A DNA stretch of 5,956 nucleotides from Thermoprotei archaeon (GCA_003650785.1 QMRW01000079.1:1-5956), one strand, 5' to 3'. Counted from the stretch's first letter, positions 1 to 4,836 are shown. Notes: generated by a model from the sequence alone, not told the origin. Numbers and translations are program-made.

Positions 1-1
1 A

Positions 2-415
2 ATCTCAATACCTAGATTAAAGCGCCATGTCGAAGCTGTAGTCACAATATCCCTTAAGAATATGATGGGTATACTTCCTGACATGGATAAAGCTATTTTC
101 CACCTAAGAGGACTACATCAGTGTATTGCCGATCTGAACACCGTATTCAAGCCGGACCTAGTAGTAGTGGATGCAACTGAAGTCATGACCAGAAGAGGAC
201 CTCAGGGAGGGGATCTAGTAAGAGCGGATACTATCATAGCCTCAGGAGATCCAGTAGCAGCCGATCTTATAGCATCTAAACTACTCTTCGAACTAGAAGG
301 AATTACTGATCCAATGAACAAAGCTATAAATGTTAAGCACATAAAGTTAGCAGAGGAAGTAGGTGTAGGTACAGCCAATCCCAATAGCATAGAAGTCATA
401 TACCGAAGACTATGA
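2..415 (+). CDS. DUF362 domain protein, C-terminal part (5' end outside window)
   Basis: The reading frame is open from base 2 to the TGA at 413-415, giving 137 residues with no start of its own. The Met codons at 62 and 65 sit inside a conserved block, so neither is the true start. The fragment opens with a Lys-rich strand, then the DUF362 signature: a Thr-x-Ser-Leu-Lys-Asn-Met-Met-Gly run at about residues 15-23, followed by Leu-Pro-Asp-Met-Asp-Lys and a His at about 34. A conserved VVDATEVM strand, a Gly-Pro-Gln-Gly-Gly-Asp turn and an ASGDPVAADLIA segment follow, all typical of the family's C-terminal half. DUF362 proteins have no firmly established reaction; many occur with or fused to ferredoxin domains and are thought to act in redox or metal-cofactor chemistry. 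The 4-nt ATGA overlap with the polyferredoxin gene makes translational coupling and joint function likely. The family call is firm; the role is unknown. Confidence 0.85.
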   Translation: MSIPRLKRHVEAVVTISLKNMMGILPDMDKAIFHLRGLHQCIADLNTVFKPDLVVVDATEVMTRRGPQGGDLVRADTIIASGDPVAADLIASKLLFELEGITDPMNKAINVKHIKLAEEVGVGTANPNSIEVIYRRL

Positions 416-993
416 ACTTACTAAAGCGTTTCTCCATAATTCTTACTAACTCGGTACTGTATCCAGTGCTTTTAAGATTACTACCTAGAAGAGCTGTCGT
501 AAGACCTCCAGGAGCTATTAATGAGAAGGATTTTCTGAGGATATGCGCTAGATGTGAAGCTTGTATAGTAGCATGTAAAAATATGGGGAGTGGTGTCCTA
601 GCCCCCTGCACAGTACACGATGGTATATTAATGTACGGAACTCCTAAGTTGGACACTAACAGGGCCTACTGTGAAATAGTGCTAGGAATATGTGAGGAAA
701 GACAACCATGCATAGAAGCTTGTACCTATGGTGCATTAAAGCCTGTAAAGGGAGTAGTGAAGTTGGGGTATGTTGAGTGGGATTCGACTAAGTGTATTCA
801 GGTAAAGCAGGGGGGATGCTTAGTATGCGTTGAGGTATGTCCTATGGGGGCTGTAGAAGTAGGAGAAGATAGGAGGCCTAAATTCGATAGGAGAAAATGT
901 ATAGGTTGTGGTAGATGCGTCTACGCCTGTCCAGCATCACCAAAAGCACTATGTTTAATACCCGAGCATACTTTCACTACAGCTCCATCTTAG
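412..993 (+). CDS. NapG/MauM-like polyferredoxin with four 4Fe-4S clusters
   Basis: The protein has 193 residues and starts at the ATG that overlaps the stop of the upstream gene (ATGA). No clear Shine-Dalgarno precedes it, so re-initiation after the upstream gene is likely. Residues 1-24 form a hydrophobic or amphipathic stretch with a Lys-Arg at 5-6 but no canonical twin-arginine signal. It may tether the protein to the membrane; export is not supported. The RPPGA motif at 31-35, followed by an NEKDFLRICARC stretch, matches the NapG/MauM entry sequence. Eighteen Cys can be grouped into four cluster sites: C45-C48-C51-C55; C87 or C94 with C100 and C104; C128-C136-C139-C143; C163-C166-C169-C173. 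The first two lack the Pro that usually follows the last Cys. By family it should pass electrons between a redox enzyme and a membrane or soluble partner. The partner is not in the window, and the DUF362 protein is the only linked candidate. No nitrate reductase or methylamine dehydrogenase gene is visible, so those names should not be transferred. Confidence 0.88.
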   Translation: MNLLKRFSIILTNSVLYPVLLRLLPRRAVVRPPGAINEKDFLRICARCEACIVACKNMGSGVLAPCTVHDGILMYGTPKLDTNRAYCEIVLGICEERQPCIEACTYGALKPVKGVVKLGYVEWDSTKCIQVKQGGCLVCVEVCPMGAVEVGEDRRPKFDRRKCIGCGRCVYACPASPKALCLIPEHTFTTAPS

Positions 994-1087
994 AGAAGTT
1001 TTAAACTAGTAGGCTATAAGTCTCAAAGTGATTGCTTAGAATTAGAGTTCATAGGAGATCTTATTGATAAGTATTCAGTGAGATGAA

Positions 1088-1095
1088 TTTTATAG
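1088..1095 (+). promoter_or_regulatory. TATA-like box ahead of hairpin run
   Basis: TTTTATAG lies behind a purine-rich GAGATGAA stretch (1080-1087) that could serve as a TFB-recognition element. Archaeal transcripts start about 25 nt downstream, here near 1115-1121, just before the first stem at 1123. AT-rich intergenic DNA offers many such sequences by chance, so this is weak on its own. Confidence 0.25.
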
Positions 1096-1169
1096 ATGTA
1101 AGAATACATAAAGGGTTCATGATTGATAGATCTTCATAGGTAAGTGAGTCCTAGTCTATCAACTACTTG

Positions 1170-1206
1170 GAGTTCATTGGACTCAGTCCCTTTCTTGAGT
1201 TCATTG
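1170..1206. repeat. Direct repeat GAGTTCATTG flanking a shared complement
   Basis: GAGTTCATTG occurs at 1170-1179 and again at 1197-1206. Between them GGACTC (1179-1184) can pair with either copy: with 1170-1175 as a 6-bp stem with a 3-nt loop, or, as GGACTCA, with 1196-1202 as a 7-bp stem with a 10-nt loop. Both stems use one G-T pair. Related GAGTTCAT and GGGTTCAT copies lie at 1045-1052 and 1113-1120. Confidence 0.5.
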
Positions 1207-1245
1207 AGGGCATATCATTGCCCTTACCCCTTTCGTGGTAACCCC

Positions 1246-1324
1246 TCTCCCTCTTCGTTTATATCTTCCATAGAGAGATCATCTTTTTGATCACCACTCT
1301 ATAGAAGATAATTGGAGAGGGAGG
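1246..1324. repeat. 79-nt long imperfect hairpin
   Basis: The outer arm 1246-1256 pairs with 1314-1324 (11 bp, two of them G-T as RNA). A small internal loop follows (5 nt on the left, 3 nt on the right). The middle arm 1262-1275 pairs with 1297-1310 at 13 of 14 positions, the exception being C1269/A1303. The inner arm GATCA at 1277-1281 pairs with TGATC at 1288-1292 around a 6-nt loop. That makes 29 pairs in total, by far the strongest inverted repeat in the window. It is 253 nt past the polyferredoxin stop and has no T-run after it on either strand, so a simple terminator is unlikely. Confidence 0.75.
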
Positions 1325-1513
1325 AAAACCACAAATTTTAAGGTATATATTTGTTTCACATGATTGCCTATTTAGTGTTAATTCGCATTTTCTACACTTA
1401 ACCACCTATCCCTTTTGGAGCTTCACCATTTTACCTCTATATGGTAGTGGTAGATTAAGTATTCCCAGGATTTAAACATGTTATTTAAAATACCTCCTAT
1501 TAAATTCAATCTC

Positions 1514-1548
1514 TACCTATAAAACACTACATTTACCTATCAAACGCT
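1514..1548. repeat. 20-nt-period direct repeat
   Basis: TACCTATAAAACACT (1514-1528) and TACCTATCAAACGCT (1534-1548) agree at 13 of 15 positions, exactly 20 nt apart. Looser relatives (ACCTAT at 1404-1409, ACCTCTAT at 1434-1441 and ACCTCCTAT at 1492-1500) lie upstream. The repeat could be a protein-binding site or simple drift in AT-rich DNA. Confidence 0.4.
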
Positions 1549-1591
1549 TAACAGTTACGTATAGCATTCTAAAGTCTCAGCCCCACTTCAT

Positions 1592-1645
1592 AAAAAGGAT
1601 TTATCAGGACGGATAAATATTAATCTAGAATTACAGAGATTAATA
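1592..1645 (-). terminator. 3' hairpins plus T-run of the DapA-like/PreA-like operon
   Basis: Reading on the - strand just past the PreA-like stop, a perfect 9-bp stem (1645-1637 with 1626-1618, 10-nt loop) is followed by a perfect 7-bp stem (1618-1612 with 1605-1599, 6-nt loop). A run of five T (complement of 1592-1596) then follows. Archaea mainly terminate at T-rich tracts and the hairpins may stabilise the 3' end. The T-run is short, so read-through is possible. Confidence 0.6.
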
Positions 1646-1651
1646 AGAGGA

Positions 1652-2824
1652 CTACTGTAGGGGCTTCATGCTTATAGCATTTCTGGGACAGATATTGATA
1701 CAAAGGGCACAATTATCACATGAAGACTCATCTACTCTCACTTTACCCTGTTCATCCAGATATATTGCATTATAGGGGCAAATTTCAACGCAAATGCCAC
1801 ATCTACTGCACTTTTCATCATTTATCAATACCGTGAACACTTTTCTCCTTTCCAGACTCTCAAGCGATAGTATGTGTTCTAATGCCCTACCCTTTAACGT
1901 GGATAGGTCTACTCCCCTAGAATTAGTCCATGATCTTAGTTCTGCTAGGATTCTCTCTATGCTCTTATATCCCTCTACTATCACTACAGTACATATCTGT
2001 ACTGCCGAAGCTCCAGCTAAGATGAACTGGAGGGCATCACGACCGTTATGTATACCTCCAGAACCTATTACATCTAGATCAGGAAGAGCCCTTGCTATTT
2101 GTGCAGTCCATGCAACGCTTATAGGTACTTGCCATGGCCCGCCGTAGCCACCATACCACCTCCATAGTATGGGTTTCATTTCATTAACATCTATTATCAG
2201 ACCTCTGAACCTAGCCGTGGAGACCACAGCATCTATACCTGCTCTATTCATGATCTCAGCGAGGGTTAAGGGGCTAGCTCCATGTGGTGTTAGTTTGCCT
2301 ATCACTGGAAGGTCAGTTCTAGATTTCACTACTTTTATGATCTCTTCCACAACCTTTGGAGTCTCAACTACAGCTCTACCCATTAACTTTCCTCTATCTA
2401 TGTGCGGACACGAGAGGTTTAACTCTATACCATCAGCATTAGATTGATTTACAATATCCACTAACTCCTCCCACTCCTCTACAGTCCTTCCAGCTATACT
2501 GGCTATGACTAAGAACTCCTCAGCCTCTCTCTTTACTCTTTTTATCTCATTAATCCACTTCTCGGGCGCTATCTCTGACATCAGCTCTATTGAGTAAAAG
2601 GAGTACCAGTTCCCCCTAAGCATACTGTCCTTCATAAGGATGTACATTCTAGGCTTCGGCTGAATCCTATGTACTACATCAAAAGTAATTGTTTTTGTAA
2701 CAGCTCCAGCAGCTCCATGCATGTAGCACTTAATCAGATGCTTAGAGCTTAAAGTTCTTGTTCCAGCGGCTACGATTATAGGATTTTTAAGTTCAAGTCC
2801 TGCGACATTTGTTACTAAGGACAT
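1652..2824 (-). CDS. PreA/dihydropyrimidine-dehydrogenase-like flavoprotein with C-terminal 2x[4Fe-4S] domain
   Basis: The 390-residue protein has an FMN-binding dihydroorotate/dihydropyrimidine dehydrogenase-type TIM barrel (about 1-300) and a two-cluster ferredoxin domain (C339-C342-C345-C349 and C369-C372-C375-C379). The VTKT strand at 42-45, the ELNLSCPH loop at 134-141 with catalytic Cys139, the GKLTP strand at 176-180 and the GSGGI phosphate loop at 254-258 all fit the family. Compared from memory with mammalian DPD, Asn668 and Cys671 are kept (Asn136, Cys139). Pyrimidine-contacting Asn609, Asn736 and Thr737 appear as Ser78, Ala204 and Arg205, so uracil/thymine reduction should not be assumed. 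No PreT-like NAD(P)H subunit is adjacent, suggesting electrons come from ferredoxin. The ATG at 2824 has GGTG (2834-2831) ahead of it, overlapping the stop of the upstream gene, with an 8-nt gap between the genes. Family assignment is firm; the substrate is unknown. Confidence 0.88.
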   Translation of the reverse strand: MSLVTNVAGLELKNPIIVAAGTRTLSSKHLIKCYMHGAAGAVTKTITFDVVHRIQPKPRMYILMKDSMLRGNWYSFYSIELMSEIAPEKWINEIKRVKREAEEFLVIASIAGRTVEEWEELVDIVNQSNADGIELNLSCPHIDRGKLMGRAVVETPKVVEEIIKVVKSRTDLPVIGKLTPHGASPLTLAEIMNRAGIDAVVSTARFRGLIIDVNEMKPILWRWYGGYGGPWQVPISVAWTAQIARALPDLDVIGSGGIHNGRDALQFILAGASAVQICTVVIVEGYKSIERILAELRSWTNSRGVDLSTLKGRALEHILSLESLERRKVFTVLINDEKCSRCGICVEICPYNAIYLDEQGKVRVDESSCDNCALCINICPRNAISMKPLQ

Positions 2825-2832
2825 AGGAACAC

Positions 2833-3753
2833 CTACAAGAGACCTACTTCAACTAGAGTTTTTCTTAATCTTTCCTTTTCCTCTTTACTAATGTCTAAAA
2901 GGGGCGGTCTCACATAGGCGGTTTTCAGTATACCCATCATCATCAGTGCAACTTTTAACCTAGCTCTATAATTACGTACGGGCTCAGCGAAAATTATATC
3001 TACTAGTGGTAATAACTCCTCCCATATCTCTTTTGCTCTCTCATAGTCTCCCTTAGCTACATGCTCAAACATTTCTACTTGTCTATCGATAGCTATAGTT
3101 CCGAAACCTAGAAGACCACCTTCAGCTCCTAGTATTAAGGACTCATAGATGAAGTTATCATTACCTGTCAGGATAGTTATTTTTCTTGGAGCCCTTCGTA
3201 GGATTCTGACAGTATCTACGAACTTCTTAGCATCAAAGGAAGCCTCTTTTATAGCAATCACACTCTTTAATTCCACTAATTTAAGTAGGGTTTCAGCATC
3301 AAACTCTACTCCTCCTAAAGCTGGTTGCAGTTGAAATATTATTAGCGGTATCTTCACGTTTCTCTCTATTTCCCTATGGTAGTGGTAGATGATATCAACA
3401 TTAGGCCTACCTATGAAGGCAGAATGTGGAAATACTAGCAGCGCATCAGCACCAACTCGCTTAAAATCTCTAGCCACCCTTATAGCATCAAGAGTACTTC
3501 TAGCTTGAAGTCCAGCTATTATGGGAGTCCTTCCCTTAGCATACTCCTTAACGACCTCTAGTATTCTGAGCTTTTCAGAGGTACTGAGAAGAGGGCCCTC
3601 TCCAGTATCTACATTTACAGCAATACCTCCTATCCTAAAGCTGAGGAGCCACTTCACATACTCTTCTAATTGCTCATAGTCTACCTCGAATTTTGCATTC
3701 ATAGGAGTAAGCATGGCGGGTATCAGTCCATATCTTCGAAGGGATAGGAACAC
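2833..3753 (-). CDS. DapA-superfamily (N-acetylneuraminate lyase/DHDPS-like) aldolase, atypical active site
   Basis: The 306-residue (beta/alpha)8 barrel is of normal length for the class I, Schiff-base DapA superfamily (DHDPS, NanA, KDG aldolases). Lys169 in the IAIKEAS strand is the predicted Schiff-base lysine. DTGEG at 49-53 replaces the usual G-T-T-G-E pyruvate-carboxylate loop, keeping only the second Thr (Thr50). The YNVP motif carrying the catalytic Tyr appears as FQLQ at 140-143, so that Tyr is Phe140, and the DHDPS substrate Arg five residues further on is absent. The TGND motif near 196-199 and the Gly-rich LLGFGTIA segment complete the fold. The start is a GTG with GGTGAG 3 nt ahead of it; Met14 lies inside the first barrel strand and is too late. 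The gene precedes the PreA-like gene by 8 nt in one transcript. It is probably an aldolase or lyase acting on a 2-keto-acid, but not a lysine-pathway DHDPS; no other lysine gene is near. The exact reaction is unknown. Confidence 0.85.
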   Translation of the reverse strand: MFLSLRRYGLIPAMLTPMNAKFEVDYEQLEEYVKWLLSFRIGGIAVNVDTGEGPLLSTSEKLRILEVVKEYAKGRTPIIAGLQARSTLDAIRVARDFKRVGADALLVFPHSAFIGRPNVDIIYHYHREIERNVKIPLIIFQLQPALGGVEFDAETLLKLVELKSVIAIKEASFDAKKFVDTVRILRRAPRKITILTGNDNFIYESLILGAEGGLLGFGTIAIDRQVEMFEHVAKGDYERAKEIWEELLPLVDIIFAEPVRNYRARLKVALMMMGILKTAYVRPPLLDISKEEKERLRKTLVEVGLL

Positions 3754-3756
3754 CTT

Positions 3757-3762
3757 CTCACC
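3757..3762 (-). promoter_or_regulatory. Ribosome binding site deciding a GTG start
   Basis: GGTGAG on the - strand matches the archaeal 16S 3' end and stands 3 nt before the GTG at 3753-3751. It supports GTG as the start of the DapA-like gene over the later ATG at codon 14. Confidence 0.6.
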
Positions 3763-3782
3763 AGTTCCAAATAGGACGATGC

Positions 3783-3790
3783 TATATAAA
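3783..3790 (-). promoter_or_regulatory. TATA box of the DapA-like/PreA-like operon
   Basis: TTTATATA on the - strand lies about 30 nt upstream of the GTG start, which would place transcription initiation near 3760 and give a very short leader. The upstream bases are not clearly purine-rich, so the TFB element is weak. Confidence 0.6.
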
Positions 3791-3874
3791 GTAATGTTGT
3801 GAGAGTATAGTGCATATTTTAAATGGTATCGATTTGAGCTTAGCTAAAAATGTCCAAGAGTAGAGGCCTTTTCA

Positions 3875-3907
3875 TTTCAAGCTCCACGAGGTATCTGTGG
3901 AGTGAAA
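3875..3907. repeat. Bulged 11-bp hairpin
   Basis: TTTCA (3875-3879) pairs with TGAAA (3903-3907) and CTCCAC (3882-3887) pairs with GTGGAG (3897-3902). There is a 2-nt bulge at 3880-3881 and a 9-nt loop. It lies about 85 nt upstream of the TATA box of the DapA-like operon, so it could be an operator or part of the thymidylate synthase 3' region. Confidence 0.5.
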
Positions 3908-4012
3908 GTATACTCCTTTATATTTAGCGTCTTTAGGTACTTCTTCACAAACTTTCTCCTAGTATGCACATATCATCTAAATTATATTCATTATACATTG
4001 CCTATAAGGTCT

Positions 4013-4054
4013 TACTTTTGAAATTATCTTGATAAAAAGGGACCTTCAAAAGTA
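4013..4054 (-). terminator. Possible 3' end signal of thymidylate synthase gene
   Basis: TACTTTTGAA (4013-4022) and TTCAAAAGTA (4045-4054) form a perfect 10-bp inverted repeat starting 21 nt past the stop. Its loop holds a TTATC-TT-GATAA palindrome (4024-4035) and, on the - strand, a CCCTTTTTATC T-run (complement of about 4030-4040). AAGGTC (4006-4011) could alternatively pair with GACCTT (4041-4046). The T-run inside the loop rather than after the stem is unusual, so this is a fair but unproven terminator. Confidence 0.45.
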
Positions 4055-4074
4055 GTTTATAGATAATTAAAGAC

Positions 4075-4803
4075 TCAACTCTTCTTTACTTTTGCCAATT
4101 TTGCAAAGCTCTCAGTAGTCAACCAATACCTCTTAGATCTTCCACTCTCTATCTGCTCGACGAACTTCTTAACCCACTTCCAATCCCTCTCGTAGACGTG
4201 ATAGCTATCGGCTATGTGTAGGTAATAGCCCACTTCGACACCCAGTTTTTCAGCTATAATTCTCTGTAGTTCTGTGAAAGCCATCATGTTCATGAAGGCA
4301 GCCTTTAAAGCATCATTACTCCTTAAATGTACATGTAGTATCAGTTTATCTTCCACTATTCTAAACCAGACTCTCTGAAGACAGGGGGGTGAATCTACAT
4401 TTATATCCTTCCAGGGCTTCCATGTTATAGCTTGAGCACGTCTAGAACAAGGTACTTTTTTGAGCTTTTTTACGACATACTCTATCTGGTTTACAGTATT
4501 CCCATTAACCGTATAATTAAACAATCTTTCATGGTAGGTATAGTGCCAGTCTTTTCCAACCCTCCAATCATTAGTACCGTACAGTACCTCATCCACATAA
4601 TCGAATAGTTGTGAGAGTTTACCTACAACTATACCTTTTAAGTGTATTCTGGGCTCTTCATAGGGCTTTAGTACTTTGATAGTCATAGGAGAGTCTATAG
4701 AGTACTCTTCATACTCAGTATAAATTCTAAATCCACTACGCCAGAGTAGAGCAATACTTCTTTCCCATGCTTCAGGTAATAACTCTCCAGAGACTACGAT
4801 CAT
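4075..4803 (-). CDS. thyA: Thymidylate synthase, archaeal short (TysY/ThyA-type)
   Basis: The 242-residue protein carries the core of folate-type thymidylate synthase, which methylates dUMP to dTMP. Comparison with E. coli ThyA, from memory, gives these matches: Arg121-Arg122 (phosphate-binding pair from the partner subunit), PPC with nucleophile Cys141, Arg161-Ser162-x-Asp164 (RSxD phosphate motif), Asn172 in FMNM (matching Asn177, which selects dUMP over dCMP), and His202-x-Tyr204 (sugar contacts). The residue after the nucleophile is Leu, where E. coli has His. The N-terminal 110 residues are unlike bacterial ThyA: the DRTGxGT phosphate loop and YGxQWR motif are absent and a WHYTYHERL stretch occurs instead. 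This is like the archaeal TysY group, whose one-carbon donor in methanogens is a methanopterin rather than folate. The cofactor here is inferred. No Shine-Dalgarno precedes the ATG, so the mRNA is probably leaderless. It is a single-gene unit between porB and the DapA-like operon. A dCMP hydroxymethylase is less likely because Asn172 is kept. Confidence 0.85.
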   Translation of the reverse strand: MIVVSGELLPEAWERSIALLWRSGFRIYTEYEEYSIDSPMTIKVLKPYEEPRIHLKGIVVGKLSQLFDYVDEVLYGTNDWRVGKDWHYTYHERLFNYTVNGNTVNQIEYVVKKLKKVPCSRRAQAITWKPWKDINVDSPPCLQRVWFRIVEDKLILHVHLRSNDALKAAFMNMMAFTELQRIIAEKLGVEVGYYLHIADSYHVYERDWKWVKKFVEQIESGRSKRYWLTTESFAKLAKVKKS

Positions 4804-4828
4804 ACGGTAATACTAGAAGTAAGTAGAG

Positions 4829-4836
4829 AATTATTA
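4829..4836 (-). promoter_or_regulatory. Possible TATA box of thymidylate synthase gene
   Basis: TAATAATT on the - strand lies 26-33 nt before the ATG, the right spacing for a leaderless archaeal transcript. The sequence is a poor match to the TTTAWATA consensus. Confidence 0.35.

Larger units (their letters stand above)
1118..1326 (+). ncRNA. Possible structured small RNA (run of hairpins)
   Basis: Five stems follow each other almost without gaps: 1123-1130 with 1155-1162 (8 bp, perfect); 1170-1175 with 1179-1184, or alternatively 1179-1185 with 1196-1202; 1206-1212 with 1219-1225; 1224-1228 with 1237-1241 (two bases shared with the previous stem); and a long 29-pair hairpin at 1246-1324. 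A TATA-like box lies about 30 nt upstream on the + strand, which is the only reason for choosing this strand. The GC content is no higher than the surroundings, unlike stable RNAs of hyperthermophiles, and I recognise no known family. No T-run follows on the + strand. It could equally be a non-transcribed DNA inverted repeat or an old mobile-element remnant. Ends are approximate. Confidence 0.25.
994..1651. other. 658-bp gene-free region between convergent genes
   Basis: I find no credible protein gene on either strand here. It lies between the 3' ends of the polyferredoxin gene (+) and the PreA-like gene (-), so it is not a 5' leader of any gene in the window. Its left half (1123-1324) is dense in inverted repeats. 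Its right half (about 1330-1590) is AT-rich, with ACCTAT-type direct repeats and a 16-nt match to the DapA-like gene. Its right end holds the terminator of the - strand operon. No convincing terminator was seen after the polyferredoxin gene. Confidence 0.8.
3754..4074. other. 321-bp intergenic region, thymidylate synthase to DapA-like gene
   Basis: There is no protein gene here. From the thymidylate synthase end toward the DapA-like gene it holds a 10-bp inverted repeat (4013-4054) with a T-run, a plain AT-rich stretch (3915-4000), a bulged hairpin (3875-3907), and then the TATA box and ribosome site of the next operon. Confidence 0.75.

Noticed and set aside
62..67. ATG-ATG as the start of a small 117-residue protein
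   Set aside because: The frame is open upstream to the window edge and the residues before it continue the conserved DUF362 motif.
158..171. CTAGTAGTAGTGGA shared by the DUF362 gene and porB
   Set aside because: It is low-complexity GTA/TAG repetition inside two coding regions and is likely to be chance.
1310..1340. GGAGGAAAACC as the conserved CR-I motif of RNase P RNA
   Set aside because: The match to GAGGAAAGTC is partial, no distal ACAGAA-type motif was seen, and the region is not GC-rich.
1423..1479. 18-codon - strand mini-ORF preceded by GGAGGT
   Set aside because: The spacing from GGAGGT to ATG is 12 nt, the peptide has no recognisable features, and its resemblance to the DapA-like protein is limited to the shared 16-nt match.
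994..1651. CRISPR array or leader in the gene-free region
   Set aside because: Repeats are only 8-15 nt, imperfect and irregularly spaced, with no 24-37 nt unit.
994..1651. C/D box small RNA
   Set aside because: No exact TGATGA C box with a paired CTGA D box was found on either strand at suitable spacing.
1794..2447. Long + strand open frames opposite the PreA-like gene
   Set aside because: They lie antisense to a gene with clear conserved domains and show no recognisable domain of their own.
3851..3905. tRNA-like arm (TTTCAAGCTCC with nearby stem)
   Set aside because: There is no acceptor stem, no proper T-loop consensus and no anticodon arm.
1652..4803. A pyrimidine-metabolism cluster joining thymidylate synthase and the PreA-like gene
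   Set aside because: They are separate transcription units with their own promoter and 3' signals, and the PreA-like protein lacks most pyrimidine-contact residues.
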